DNA of 64,000 nucleotides from Bacteroidetes bacterium UBA1941 (GCA_002336805.1 DDEZ01000002.1:682001-746000), one strand, 5' to 3'. Shown: positions 17,139 to 26,618, counted from the stretch's first letter. Numbers and translations are program-made. The notes: generated from the letters alone by a model not told the origin.

Positions 17139-17164
17139 AAGGATTTCTCTCCAGGGAAATCCTT
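17139..17164 (+). other. Hairpin in the rplO-secY spacer
   Basis: AAGGATTTC (17139-17147) pairs perfectly with GAAATCCTT (17156-17164), with an 8-base loop. Only a weak T-stretch (TTCTT) follows, so it is more likely an attenuator, processing site or 3'-end stabiliser than a full terminator. Confidence 0.5.
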
Positions 17165-17192
17165 TCTTGATATAAAGAAACAAGAATTTTAA

Positions 17193-18533
17193 ATGAAAAA
17201 GTTTATCACCACTGTCCAGAATATCTGGGGTATACAGGAGCTCAGAGAGCGCATCCTGCTCACCCTGGGTCTGGTGCTCATTTATCGTATCGGTACATTC
17301 ATCGCTCTGCCGGGCCTCGACCCTAATGCACTGACCAAACTCGGCAATGCAGGCAAGACCGGTATGCTAGGCCTCGTAAACCTCTTTGCAGGTGGCGCCT
17401 TCTCACGTGCGTCTATCTTTGCACTGGGTATCATGCCGTATATCTCTGCGTCTATCGCTGTGCAGCTCCTTACCATGGTAGTGCCTCAGTTTCAGAAAAT
17501 GTCAAAGGAAGGTGAAAGCGGCCGCAGGCAGCTGAATCAGTGGACCCGTATCCTGACTGTTATCGTTACTGTATTTCAGGCTTTCGCCTATGTGCAGTAC
17601 CTGGATAAGACTGGCAGCGGACCGATCATCCCTAAGGCACTCTTCACCATCTCTACAGTAGTGATCCTGACGGCAGGTACCCTGTTTGTAATGTGGATGG
17701 GTGAGCGTATCACTGACAAGGGTCTCGGCAACGGTGTATCTATCCTTATCATGGTAGGTATCCTCGCCCGCTTCCCGGGCGCTGTGATCCAGGAGTTCAC
17801 TACCCGCGCTACACTGGGCAATCTGATCGCTCCGGTGATCGAAGTGGCATTCCTGATCTTTGTGGTAATGTGTGTGATCCTCCTCGTACAAGGTACCCGC
17901 CGCATACCTATCCAGTATGCCAAGAGGAACGTGATACAAGGTGGCCGTATGATGCAGGCAGGCGGTACTCGTCAGTACCTCCCACTGAAGCTCAATGCCT
18001 CTGGTGTGATGCCTATCATCTTTGCTCAGGCTATCATGTTCATCCCGGCTACACTCGGCCAGGTATCTGGTATGGAGAATGTAGGCTTCATCCGCGCACT
18101 GAACGATATCCGTGGTTTCTGGTATAACCTGTTTGACTTCGTTCTCATCGTAGCATTCACATACTTCTATACAGCCCTCATCGTAAACCCTACTCAGATA
18201 GGAGATGAAATGAAGAAGAATGGTGGATTCATCCCTGGCGTCAAGCCTGGTACCAAGACTGCAGAGTTTATAGACGCTGTGATCTCCCGTATCACGCTGC
18301 CGGGTGCTATCTTCCTCGGTATCGTAGCTATCATGCCTTCTATCGTGATGCAGTTTAATGTAGACCAGCAGTTTGCACTCTTCTTCGGTGGCTCATCTCT
18401 CATCATCATGGTGGGTGTGATCCTGGATACCCTCCAGACCGTAGAGACACACCTGCTGAACCGTCACTATGATGGTCTCACATCATCAGGTCGTATCAAG
18501 GGCCGTCAGGGTCTGGCTCAGGTGAGCATCTAA
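17193..18533 (+). CDS. secY: Protein translocase subunit SecY
   Basis: 446 residues, about ten membrane segments. Conserved segments are ELRERILLTLGLVLIYRIGT at the N-terminus, LGIMPYISASIAVQLL and GGTRQYLPLKLNASGVMPII. SecY is the channel of the general secretion pathway, which exports the many signal-peptide proteins in this window. It ends with a strong terminator, so map is probably mostly separate. Confidence 0.98.
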   Translation: MKKFITTVQNIWGIQELRERILLTLGLVLIYRIGTFIALPGLDPNALTKLGNAGKTGMLGLVNLFAGGAFSRASIFALGIMPYISASIAVQLLTMVVPQFQKMSKEGESGRRQLNQWTRILTVIVTVFQAFAYVQYLDKTGSGPIIPKALFTISTVVILTAGTLFVMWMGERITDKGLGNGVSILIMVGILARFPGAVIQEFTTRATLGNLIAPVIEVAFLIFVVMCVILLVQGTRRIPIQYAKRNVIQGGRMMQAGGTRQYLPLKLNASGVMPIIFAQAIMFIPATLGQVSGMENVGFIRALNDIRGFWYNLFDFVLIVAFTYFYTALIVNPTQIGDEMKKNGGFIPGVKPGTKTAEFIDAVISRITLPGAIFLGIVAIMPSIVMQFNVDQQFALFFGGSSLIIMVGVILDTLQTVETHLLNRHYDGLTSSGRIKGRQGLAQVSI

Positions 18534-18560
18534 GCGACCATATCGAATCAAAATATTGTA

Positions 18561-18592
18561 AACCCTGGTCTTGTGACCGGGGTTTATTTTTG
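18561..18592 (+). terminator. Rho-independent terminator after secY
   Basis: AACCCTGGTC, loop TTGT, GACCGGGGTT (one G-T pair), then a T-rich tail. It separates secY from map. Confidence 0.8.
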
Positions 18593-18690
18593 ATAGGGTT
18601 AGCAAAAGATAGGCTCAATGTTGTATATGTATTTTTTGTGTATTGACCTGTAAAAGGCTTTTTTTATACATTCGCGTTCTCAATTGATAC

Positions 18691-19491
18691 ATGGCTATTA
18701 AGATCAAAACACCGGAGCAGATAGAGCTGATGCGCAAAAGCGCTCAGGTACTCGCCGCTACACTCGCAGAGGTCGCAAAGGAACTCAAGGCGGGTGCCAA
18801 TGGACTGCATCTGGATAAACTCGCAGAAACATTCATCCGTGATCATGGTGGCGTACCTTCCTTCAAGGGGTTGTATGGCTGCCCGTCATCCTTGCTTATA
18901 TCAGTAAATGAAGATGTCGTACATGGTATTCCAAATGCAAGGGCCTACCGCGATGGTGATATCGCCTCTATAGATGCAGGCGTATTTATGAATGGCTTTC
19001 ATGCTGATAGTGCATATACCTTTGCCATAGGCAATGTGAAGGAGCCGGTGCTTCAGCTTCTTCGCGTCACCAAAGAATCCCTGTACCTCGGTATAGACAA
19101 GGCAGTAGCAGGAAATCGTGTAGGCATGATCTCTGCTGCTGTGCAGGAGTTTTGCGAGCGTAAACATGGTTATCGCTGTGTACGCGAGCTGGTCGGCCAT
19201 GGCTTGGGACAGTCCCTGCATGAAGATCCTCAGGTTCCTAATTACGGCAAACCAAACGACGGCCCTCAGCTGCCCGAAAACTGCGTCATAGCTATCGAGC
19301 CTATGGTCAATATGGGCCGCAAGGATGTCTATACCAAGAGTGATAAGTGGACGGTAGCTACACAGGACCACAAGCCTTCAGCGCACTTTGAGCATACTGT
19401 ATGGGTGCGCAAAGACAAGGCAGAGATACTGACATCTTTTGAGCTGATAGAGGCAGCGATCAAAGCAAATAGTGACCTGACTTTCGTCTAG
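18691..19491 (+). CDS. map: Methionine aminopeptidase, type I
   Basis: 266 residues starting MAIKIKTPEQIELMRKSAQ. Metal-binding and catalytic segments are SIDAGVFMNGFHADSAYTF (two Asp), ELVGHGLGQSLHEDP (His), and AIEPMVN (Glu). It removes the initiator Met in the cytoplasm. It usually sits between secY and infA in this phylum; here infA is 15 kb upstream. TACATTCG (18667-18674) may be its own -7 element. Confidence 0.97.
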   Translation: MAIKIKTPEQIELMRKSAQVLAATLAEVAKELKAGANGLHLDKLAETFIRDHGGVPSFKGLYGCPSSLLISVNEDVVHGIPNARAYRDGDIASIDAGVFMNGFHADSAYTFAIGNVKEPVLQLLRVTKESLYLGIDKAVAGNRVGMISAAVQEFCERKHGYRCVRELVGHGLGQSLHEDPQVPNYGKPNDGPQLPENCVIAIEPMVNMGRKDVYTKSDKWTVATQDHKPSAHFEHTVWVRKDKAEILTSFELIEAAIKANSDLTFV

Positions 19492-19504
19492 GTAAACGAT
19501 ACTA

Positions 19505-19540
19505 AAAAGAAAAGGCCCGGTCATCCGGGCCTTTTCTTTT
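19505..19540. terminator. Bidirectional terminator between map and DinB-family gene
   Basis: A perfect 16-base stem AAAAGAAAAGGCCCGG, loop TCAT, and its complement. A- and T-rich flanks on both sides let it work for both convergent genes. Confidence 0.9.
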
Positions 19541-19545
19541 TGAGG

Positions 19546-20043
19546 TTAGAATGATTGCTCATCCGCGCTCGGGCCGTAGCTGCCCGGTATAGGGATATCG
19601 AGCAGGCGCAGGTAGACGCCCAGCTGGGCGCGGTGGTGTACTATCTGGCAGTAGGCCATACGTATCACTTCCACTTTTTTGCGCACCTGATAGATGATCT
19701 CGCCATTGCGTAGCGTCCATGTCTTCAGCAGTTCTTCTTCGTTGGTTTTTTCCAGATCAGCTTTTGAGGCAGCTACATTCTTTTCGTGAAACTCCAGCAG
19801 CGCTGCATTGGTCTTGATATCAGGCAGTGTGTAGGGATTAGTAGCAAAGTCCAGCTCTGAGGTATGCAGCGTGAGGCTCACCCAGGTAGATAGCTCCGCC
19901 AGGTGCAGCGCGAGATTGCCCATCGGCATGCTCTTCTCATGTGGCTTCCAGCCGTACTTATTGTCAGGCACGAGTGCCAGCATTTTGCGTGTAGTTTGTG
20001 CTTCGTTTTGCAGCTCTGTGACCAGCATTGGTATGATCTCCAT
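19546..20043 (-). CDS. DinB-family protein
   Basis: 165 residues forming a predicted four-helix bundle. Candidate metal-ligand His lie in GNLALHLAEL (about residue 47) and in IVHHRAQLGVYLRLL (about 136-137), the classic DinB/YfiT pattern. The family includes thiol-dependent transferases and many uncharacterised members. The WYL regulator 99 bases upstream on the same strand is a recurrent partner of DinB-family genes. The true substrate is unknown. Confidence 0.85.
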   Translation of the reverse strand: MEIIPMLVTELQNEAQTTRKMLALVPDNKYGWKPHEKSMPMGNLALHLAELSTWVSLTLHTSELDFATNPYTLPDIKTNAALLEFHEKNVAASKADLEKTNEEELLKTWTLRNGEIIYQVRKKVEVIRMAYCQIVHHRAQLGVYLRLLDIPIPGSYGPSADEQSF

Positions 20044-20141
20044 TTGTGTTTGGTTTTGGTGTGATTGAATGACACAAAGAGAATACCCCGCACTGACAAC
20101 CCTATGGCAGTCCGATCTGCTCGCTTAAAAAATTAATGCAA

Positions 20142-20831
20142 CTAAAATGCGACCGGTAGCTGTGGCATATACTCCGCCAGCGAGATATGGGTAGTGATGG
20201 TAAATGGCTGCTCCAGCGCTCTCAGGCGGATGAGGCGGGATATTTTGAAATCACGATACTCCTGCCGCAGGTGACACCAGGCTATCATATGCCAGCTAAA
20301 GGCGTAAAAGATCAGGCCGATAGGTTCCACACGGCGCGCGCTCACTTCGTCCTTCGTGTTTTTATATTCTATCTCTATCATGGTCTTGCCGGTGATGTGC
20401 TGCTGTATGGCAGACATATATTCGTAGTCAGGCATCATACGCTCCGGCAGTTGCATATGGATGTTATCTGTCAGCGTCTCCGCTTGGTCTTTCTGAGTAC
20501 TGCGCAGGCTGGCCTTTACCTTATTCAGCGCGGCCGAGTAGTGCTTCTTGATAGACTTGTCTGTAAATCCCATGGCTATGCTCTCCAGCAGTACGAGCGC
20601 ATTGGCCTCCTCTGTGGTAAACGAAACCGGCGGCAGGAAATAACCCTGCGTGATAAAATATCCTTTAGGCGCCTCAAAGCCTACCGGTATGCCCGATTCT
20701 CCCAGCGCCTTGATATCGCGGTATACCGTGCGAATGCTGATAGCATAGCGCTCGGCTATATACTCGGCGGTGACGTGCTTTTTAGATTGCAGCACGGTCA
20801 TGATCGCTATGAGGCGCTCCATCCTGTTCAT
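20142..20831 (-). CDS. YafY-like WYL-domain transcriptional regulator
   Basis: 229 residues from ATG at 20831 (MNRMERLIAIMTVL); an upstream ATG at 20855 would add eight residues unlike the family. The N-terminal winged helix (about 1-60, ISIRTVYRDIKALGESG) binds DNA. The C-terminal WYL domain (about 130-205) carries the typical PIGLIFYAFSWHMIAWC core. These regulators sense ligands or nucleic acid; the likely target is the neighbouring DinB-family gene and itself. It is divergent from the flavoprotein gene. Confidence 0.88.
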   Translation of the reverse strand: MNRMERLIAIMTVLQSKKHVTAEYIAERYAISIRTVYRDIKALGESGIPVGFEAPKGYFITQGYFLPPVSFTTEEANALVLLESIAMGFTDKSIKKHYSAALNKVKASLRSTQKDQAETLTDNIHMQLPERMMPDYEYMSAIQQHITGKTMIEIEYKNTKDEVSARRVEPIGLIFYAFSWHMIAWCHLRQEYRDFKISRLIRLRALEQPFTITTHISLAEYMPQLPVAF

Positions 20832-20895
20832 GGCAAAAACTTTTGGGTGCAGCAAAGAAAGCTATCTCTCTGCGATTTTTATATTCCTTTGCACC

Positions 20896-22101
20896 ATGGC
20901 CAAAAAAGTGATCGTAGTAGGAGGTGGTGCCGCAGGATTTTTCTTTGCGGTCAACTGTGCTGAGCAGCATTCCGACTACCGCATTACTATACTGGAAAAA
21001 TCTGGTAAGCTGCTGGAAAAGGTCCGTATCTCAGGCGGCGGCCGCTGCAACGTGACCCACGCATGCTTTGAGCCAAAGGCACTCACTAAGTTCTATCCGC
21101 GCGGAGAGAAGGAGCTGCTCGGGGCCTTTCATCGCTTCATGACAGGTGATACCATCAGCTGGTATGATGCGCATGGTGTAGAGCTGAAGACAGAAGATGA
21201 TGGCCGTATGTTTCCCACTACGGATGACTCAGAGACGATAGCCCAATGCCTGCTGAACCTGGCTGAAAAGTACCGTGTTCGCATCCAGACGCACCAGGAG
21301 GTGGATACGATGGAGCACAAAGATGGCCAGTGGCACATCACTACCGGCCATAGTGATCTGTATACAGCAGATATCGTGTTTATCGCCTCCGGCTCCGCGC
21401 TACGCATGTGGGATATACTGCGCCGCATGGGCTACCGGGTGGCAGAGCCGGTACCTTCGCTCTTTACGTTTAATATCAAAGACCCGCGTATCAAGGATCT
21501 GCAGGGCCTCTCAGTAGACAAGGCCACTGTCAGTATACCTGACGCTAAACTAGAAGAGGCTGGCCCGCTGCTCATCACCCACTGGGGCATGAGTGGTCCG
21601 GCTATACTGAAGCTCTCTGCCTGGGGCGCGCGTATACTGAAGGAGCAGAAGTATAGTTTTGATATCAAGGTCAACTGGACCGGTGTACTCCCTACGCACG
21701 AGTGCGCCGAGCAGCTCAAGGCCTACCGCGCGGAATATCCTAAGCGTACTATCCTGAGCAAGCCACAGTTCAAACTGCCATCACGCCTGTGGGAGCGGCT
21801 CTGCCTGCATACTGGTATCACAGACAAGAACTGGGCAGATGCTACCAATAAAGAAATAGAAATGCTGGCAGCCGAGCTGACGCGGTCTGCCTATCATGTC
21901 GCCGGCAAGAGTACTTTCAAAGATGAGTTTGTGACCTGTGGTGGGGTAGAGCTGGACCAGATCGACCTCAAGACATTCAAGAGCAAACTGCATCCTGATC
22001 TTTACTTCGCTGGAGAGGTGCTGAATATAGACGCTATCACAGGCGGCTTTAATTTTCAGGCGGCATGGACAGGTGCCTGGATAGCCGCGCAGAATGTGTA
22101 G
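20896..22101 (+). CDS. HI0933/YhiN-family flavoprotein
   Basis: 401 residues from ATG at 20896; a longer frame from 20770 overlaps the divergent regulator and is rejected. The FAD-binding site is VVGGGAAGFFFAV (about 6-18). Family motifs are SGGGRCNVTH (about 47) and GEVLNIDAITGGFNFQAAW near the C-terminus. This is an NAD(P)/FAD-dependent oxidoreductase-like family (PF03486) of unknown reaction. Confidence 0.92.
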   Translation: MAKKVIVVGGGAAGFFFAVNCAEQHSDYRITILEKSGKLLEKVRISGGGRCNVTHACFEPKALTKFYPRGEKELLGAFHRFMTGDTISWYDAHGVELKTEDDGRMFPTTDDSETIAQCLLNLAEKYRVRIQTHQEVDTMEHKDGQWHITTGHSDLYTADIVFIASGSALRMWDILRRMGYRVAEPVPSLFTFNIKDPRIKDLQGLSVDKATVSIPDAKLEEAGPLLITHWGMSGPAILKLSAWGARILKEQKYSFDIKVNWTGVLPTHECAEQLKAYRAEYPKRTILSKPQFKLPSRLWERLCLHTGITDKNWADATNKEIEMLAAELTRSAYHVAGKSTFKDEFVTCGGVELDQIDLKTFKSKLHPDLYFAGEVLNIDAITGGFNFQAAWTGAWIAAQNV

Positions 22102-22104
22102 ATC

Positions 22105-23766
22105 CTAAAGCGAATTGATCAGCTCATGTGCACTGGCCAGGGCGGCTTCACTCACTTTCTCTCCGCCTATCATCTTAGCCAGCTCCTGTATGCGCTCTTC
22201 CTGGTTTAGTGTGCGGATACGTGTGTGGGTCTTGCCTTTAGAGACATCCTTATAGATATAGAGATGCCTGTCTGCTATCCGTGCCATCTGTGGCAGGTGC
22301 GTGATGCAGAGGAGCTGATGCCCACGGCTCATAGTGCGCATGATCTCTCCTACACGGAGCGCTACCTCACCAGAGATGCCCGTGTCTATCTCATCAAAGA
22401 TCATCGTAGGCAGGTGATCTGCGGCTGCGACCTGAGATTTGATAGATAGCATCAGGCGTGATAGCTCACCACCGGAGGCCACTTCTTTGATCTCTTGCGG
22501 AGCAAAACCTTTATTGGCGCTAAAGAGGAATTTAACCTCTGAGATACCGCTATCGCTCAGCGTGTCATTTTTTGTCTTCTGTATATCTACCTGAAAGGCC
22601 GCATTAGGCATACCGACCTTGTGTAGCGCAGCCTCCACATTTTTTTGGAATGCAGGGATAGTCTTTTGCCTGTTTTGATGCAGCTTATCAGCTGTACTGC
22701 GCAGCTCCTTCTCTACCTGCTCCAGCTGCTTTTGCAATAGCTCTATGGCCTCTGTGCTGCTACCATAGGAGGATACCTTCTGCTCGAGGCCTGTCTGTAT
22801 GTCTATCAGCTGCGCCGTATCAGTCACACTATACTTTTTCTGCAGGCGGTAGAGTACGCTGAGGCGCTGCTGCACCTGCTCCAGGCGCTCAGGATCGAGC
22901 GCTGCTTTATCCTGTATATCTTCAAACTCACCGGAGATGTCCTTCAGCTCTACGATGGCAGCATCTATACGCTTATTGAGATCTGCTATGCCGGTGTGTA
23001 CTTTGGCCACTGAGCGTAGCTGCACCTGCACCTCATGCAGCAGGTCTATGGCCGAGGCCTCGCCCTCCTGTAGGATCTGCATCGCAGCCTGTACGGCTAC
23101 TTTGATACTCTCTACATTCTCCAGCGTCTTCTGCTCTGCCTCCAGCAGTCCTTGCTCGTCGGCCTCCAGTTTTGCCTCAGAGAGTTCATTCAGCTGAAAG
23201 TGTACATAGTCAGCTTCTGCCCTGGCCTTATTGTATTCAGCTATCATGGCCTCCAGCTTCGCCTGATCCTTTTTATAAGCGAAGAATGCTTTTCTGTAAT
23301 CTGCGAGCAGGTTTTGATTTCTGGCCAGCGCATCGAGCACCTCTTGTTGAAATCCGGATTGCACCAGGTCCAGCGTCTCATGCTGGCTATGCATATTGAC
23401 CAGCTTTTCACCCAGCGCCTTCAGCACAGTGAGGGTTACCGGTGTATCATTTACAAAAGCTCTGGATTTGCCACTCTGGGCTATCTCCCTGCGTATGATG
23501 GTGACTGGCTCATAGTCCAGATCGTTATCCTTGAATAGAGCTTTTGTATCACTCACAGAGTCAAACTCCGCCTCTATCACACACTTCTGTGCCTGGTCAT
23601 ATAGTACCTTGCTATCTGCCCGCTCACCCAGCAGCAGAGACAGCGCACCGAGCAGGATAGATTTTCCCGCGCCGGTCTCGCCTGTGATAATATTTACGCC
23701 TCTGTCAAAGTCGACCTTGAGGTCGTCTATGATCGCATAGTTCTGTATAGATAGGTGCCTGAGCAT
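22105..23766 (-). CDS. recN: DNA repair protein RecN
   Basis: 553 residues. Walker A GETGAGKS lies at about residue 30, then a long coiled-coil middle rich in Glu/Gln/Leu (about 160-370), then the ABC signature region SGGELSRLMLS and Walker B MIFDEIDTG. RecN is an SMC-like ATPase acting early in double-strand break repair. It is convergent with the flavoprotein gene, 3 bases apart. Confidence 0.97.
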   Translation of the reverse strand: MLRHLSIQNYAIIDDLKVDFDRGVNIITGETGAGKSILLGALSLLLGERADSKVLYDQAQKCVIEAEFDSVSDTKALFKDNDLDYEPVTIIRREIAQSGKSRAFVNDTPVTLTVLKALGEKLVNMHSQHETLDLVQSGFQQEVLDALARNQNLLADYRKAFFAYKKDQAKLEAMIAEYNKARAEADYVHFQLNELSEAKLEADEQGLLEAEQKTLENVESIKVAVQAAMQILQEGEASAIDLLHEVQVQLRSVAKVHTGIADLNKRIDAAIVELKDISGEFEDIQDKAALDPERLEQVQQRLSVLYRLQKKYSVTDTAQLIDIQTGLEQKVSSYGSSTEAIELLQKQLEQVEKELRSTADKLHQNRQKTIPAFQKNVEAALHKVGMPNAAFQVDIQKTKNDTLSDSGISEVKFLFSANKGFAPQEIKEVASGGELSRLMLSIKSQVAAADHLPTMIFDEIDTGISGEVALRVGEIMRTMSRGHQLLCITHLPQMARIADRHLYIYKDVSKGKTHTRIRTLNQEERIQELAKMIGGEKVSEAALASAHELINSL

Positions 23767-23865
23767 GGCAGCTAAAATAGGGCAGTTTCACTAATTGTTC
23801 TTTCTCAAAAGCTACTTGTGGATATGTCGCGCCGGTTTCCCATTTTTACTCCCAGATCATAGCAT

Positions 23866-24354
23866 ATGAGTACCACTTTCCGCAGGGCCACTACGGCAGA
23901 TATCCAGCTCATCAACGAGCTGGCACACAAGATCTGGTGGCAACACTATCCTGACATTATTTCTGATGACCAGATCCGCTATATGCTGGATCAGATGTAT
24001 TCACCGGGAGCTATACTCGCGCAGATAGAGGCCTCCCAGCATTATACGCTGATATACGCTGACGATACACCCGTCGGATATTACGCTTTGAGTGAGAAGA
24101 GTCCAGGCCATTTTTTCCTGCATAAGTTTTACATCGATACAGCCCTGCACCGTCGCGGTATCGGTGCAGCTGCGTTTCAGCAGATACTCTCAGACTGCGG
24201 AGAATATGATGAAATAGCCCTGCAGGTCAATAGGCGTAACATCAAGGCGGTCAACTTTTACTTCAAGCAAGGTTTTACCATTGCCTTTGCGAAGGATTTT
24301 GACTTTGGTGGTGGATATACCATGGACGACTTCTGGATGGTAAAGAAGCCGTAG
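23866..24354 (+). CDS. GNAT-family N-acetyltransferase
   Basis: 162 residues. The acetyl-CoA-binding motif is LHRRGIGAAAFQQIL (about 102-117), followed by LQVNRRNIKAVNFYFKQGF, typical of GNAT motif A/B. The substrate is unknown. No signal peptide, so cytoplasmic. Confidence 0.9.
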   Translation: MSTTFRRATTADIQLINELAHKIWWQHYPDIISDDQIRYMLDQMYSPGAILAQIEASQHYTLIYADDTPVGYYALSEKSPGHFFLHKFYIDTALHRRGIGAAAFQQILSDCGEYDEIALQVNRRNIKAVNFYFKQGFTIAFAKDFDFGGGYTMDDFWMVKKP

Positions 24355-24388
24355 CGCCTCGCTTTTCAAATTGTATTAGCTTCGCACA

Positions 24389-25039
24389 ATGTCTCACGAC
24401 CACCAGCACAGCCACGAGCACTCACACTACCACCTCCATACCAATCACCGCAGTACGCAGATAGTCGTGCTGATATCAGTAGCTACTATGCTGCTGGAGC
24501 TGTACTTTGGCTATGCCTCACAGTCTGTGGCGCTGATGATGGAGGGCTGGCATATGCTCTCTCACGTGCTGGTACTGGCGCTGGCCTGGGCTGCCTATGG
24601 CTATCTGAAAAACCGCCACAAGGAGAATAACCACAAGCTGGAGAAAAGGGTTTTATCCCTCAGTGCTTTTGCCAGCTCTATCGTACTGCTGCTGGTGACC
24701 ATTGCAATGATCTATGAGTCCTATGAGAAATTTCAAAACGCCGATATCGATGTGACTGATGGCGCACTGATAGTAGCAGTGATCGGCCTCGTGGTCAATG
24801 GCATCAGTGCCTTCTTCCTGCACCGGGAGGAGGAGCATCATGATCTCAATATGAGGGCCGCATACCTGCACGTGGTGAGCGATATTCTGATCAGCATATT
24901 TGCTATTATATCATTGTTTGCCGCGCGTTGGTTTGGCTGGAAGGTGATAGACCCGATTTGCGGCCTGCTCGGTGCTGTTATTATCCTCAAATGGGCCGTA
25001 GAGCTCATCCGTAAAAGCTGGGTAGAGATAGTCGGATAA
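24389..25039 (+). CDS. Cation diffusion facilitator (DmeF-like), no C-terminal domain
   Basis: 216 residues. A His-rich N-terminus (HDHQHSHEHSHYHLH) is followed by about six membrane segments. The metal site of TM2 reads WHMLSH instead of the usual HxxxD, while TM5 keeps HVVSD. The same His-for-Asp change is known in DmeF-type transporters for Co/Ni-like ions. The cytoplasmic domain of about 80 residues found in most CDF proteins is absent. TAGCTTCG (24377-24384) ends four bases before the start. It likely exports divalent metal from the cytoplasm. Confidence 0.85.
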   Translation: MSHDHQHSHEHSHYHLHTNHRSTQIVVLISVATMLLELYFGYASQSVALMMEGWHMLSHVLVLALAWAAYGYLKNRHKENNHKLEKRVLSLSAFASSIVLLLVTIAMIYESYEKFQNADIDVTDGALIVAVIGLVVNGISAFFLHREEEHHDLNMRAAYLHVVSDILISIFAIISLFAARWFGWKVIDPICGLLGAVIILKWAVELIRKSWVEIVG

Positions 25040-25091
25040 CATTTGTGTTTCCAGTGACCAGTCGCCCATCACCATCCACCTGATTTTTCCG

Positions 25092-25099
25092 TAGGTTTG
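25092..25099 (+). promoter_or_regulatory. -7 element directly before glcD-like start
   Basis: TAGGTTTG matches TAnnTTTG, four bases before the ATG at 25104. Transcription would begin at or within a few bases of the start codon, giving a nearly leaderless mRNA. No convincing TTTG -33 box is present. Confidence 0.45.
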
Positions 25100-25103
25100 C
25101 CAT

Positions 25104-26504
25104 ATGGATTTCAAAAAGATAGACGAGCAGGATCTCGTGTTTTTTCGCTCTGTAATAGGAGAGGAGTATGTCATTACCTCTGGGGATGGCCTGGCCAAAT
25201 ATGCCAAGGACGAAACAGAAGACCTCCGCTTCCCTCCGGAGGCAGTGCTGAAGCCTGCCAATACAGAAGAAATAAGCCGCATCATGCGCTATTGCAATGA
25301 GAAGAATATTCCGGTGTCGCCTCGCGCTGCGGGCACCGGCCTCTCTGCCAATAGCCTCTGCATCTACGGCGGCGTGATGCTCACCATAGAGCGCCTCAAT
25401 AAGATACTCAACATAGACGAGCAAAACCTGCAGGTCATCACTGAGCCGGGTGTCATCACCGAGCAGCTCCAGAATGCCGTGAAAGAAAAGGGCCTCTATT
25501 ATCCGCCAGACCCATCCAGCCGGGGTAGCAGCTTCATAGGCGGCAATGTGGCCTGCAATAGCGGCGGCCCCCGCGCTGTGAAGTATGGTGTGGTCAAAGA
25601 TTTTGTGCTCAATCTGGAGGTGGTGCTCGCCAGCGGCGATGTGATCTGGACCGGAGCCAATGTACTGAAGAACTCGACCGGTTATAATTTTACGCAACTC
25701 ATGGTGGGTAGCGAGGGTACTCTGGGCATAGTGACCAAGATCGTCCTTAAGCTGGTGCCTCATCCTAAATACACACTGGTCATGCTCGCGCCATTCCCAT
25801 CTATGGAGAAGGCCGCGGCAGCAGTCGCTGCTACTTTTCAGGCCGGCATCATACCGTCTTGCATGGAGTTTATGGAGCGTGATGCGATAGACTGGGTATG
25901 CGGCTGGCTGGGAGATGTGACCATACCGATAGCAGATGATGTCCGCGCCAATCTGCTCATAGAGCTGGATGGCAATGATATGGATGTACTATACAAGGAG
26001 AGCGAGCAACTGTATGAGGTCCTGACACGTTTTGACTGTGGGGAGATACTCTTTGCAGACTCGGATGCTCAGAAAGCAGACCTCTGGCGCATGCGGCGCA
26101 ATGTAGCCAATGCCGTCAAGACCACCGCCGTGACCATAGAGGAAGATACAGTAGTACCACGCTACCGCCTGCCGGACCTGCTCACGCATATCAAGGCGGT
26201 GGGACAGAAGTATAACTTCCGCTCTGTCTGCTATGGCCACGCGGGTGATGGCAATGTACATGTGCGCATCATCAAGGACCAGCTCACAGATGCGCAGTGG
26301 AAGGAAGAAGTGCCGAAGGGAGTGCGTGAGATATTTGAGAAAGTAGTAGAGCTGGGTGGCACGATCAGTGGCGAGCATGGCATAGGCTGGGTACAGCGCA
26401 GGTATATGGATGTGAAGTTTCCTGCTATGCAGCTGGACCTGATGCGGAGTGTCAAGGCGGTCTTTGACCCAAAAGGCATCCTCAATCCGGGCAAAATATT
26501 CTGA
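25104..26504 (+). CDS. glcD: FAD-linked oxidase, glycolate oxidase GlcD / D-lactate dehydrogenase type
   Basis: 466 residues. The FAD-binding PCMH domain (about 1-220) has VSPRAAGTGLSANS, GGNVACNSGGPRAVKYG and GSEGTLGIVTK. The C-terminal FAD-oxidase domain has CYGHAGDGNVHVR and ends with GEHGIGWVQRRYM. It oxidises a 2-hydroxy acid (glycolate or D-lactate). No glcE or glcF neighbour is seen, so a single-subunit D-2-hydroxyacid dehydrogenase is also possible. Confidence 0.88.
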   Translation: MDFKKIDEQDLVFFRSVIGEEYVITSGDGLAKYAKDETEDLRFPPEAVLKPANTEEISRIMRYCNEKNIPVSPRAAGTGLSANSLCIYGGVMLTIERLNKILNIDEQNLQVITEPGVITEQLQNAVKEKGLYYPPDPSSRGSSFIGGNVACNSGGPRAVKYGVVKDFVLNLEVVLASGDVIWTGANVLKNSTGYNFTQLMVGSEGTLGIVTKIVLKLVPHPKYTLVMLAPFPSMEKAAAAVAATFQAGIIPSCMEFMERDAIDWVCGWLGDVTIPIADDVRANLLIELDGNDMDVLYKESEQLYEVLTRFDCGEILFADSDAQKADLWRMRRNVANAVKTTAVTIEEDTVVPRYRLPDLLTHIKAVGQKYNFRSVCYGHAGDGNVHVRIIKDQLTDAQWKEEVPKGVREIFEKVVELGGTISGEHGIGWVQRRYMDVKFPAMQLDLMRSVKAVFDPKGILNPGKIF

Positions 26505-26618
26505 GACGTGCTCCGTTTTATGATGTCATCGGGACCAATGAACGTAAGATTTTTTAACATGCCCATGACAAAGGCAGGTCACCCTTTACCGTCTATTTGA
26601 CGTATATTCGTTAAGCTC

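Noticed and set aside
20770..20895. Longer N-terminus for the flavoprotein
   Set aside because: It would overlap the divergent regulator, and the FAD-binding motif normally lies at the very N-terminus, as it does from the ATG at 20896.
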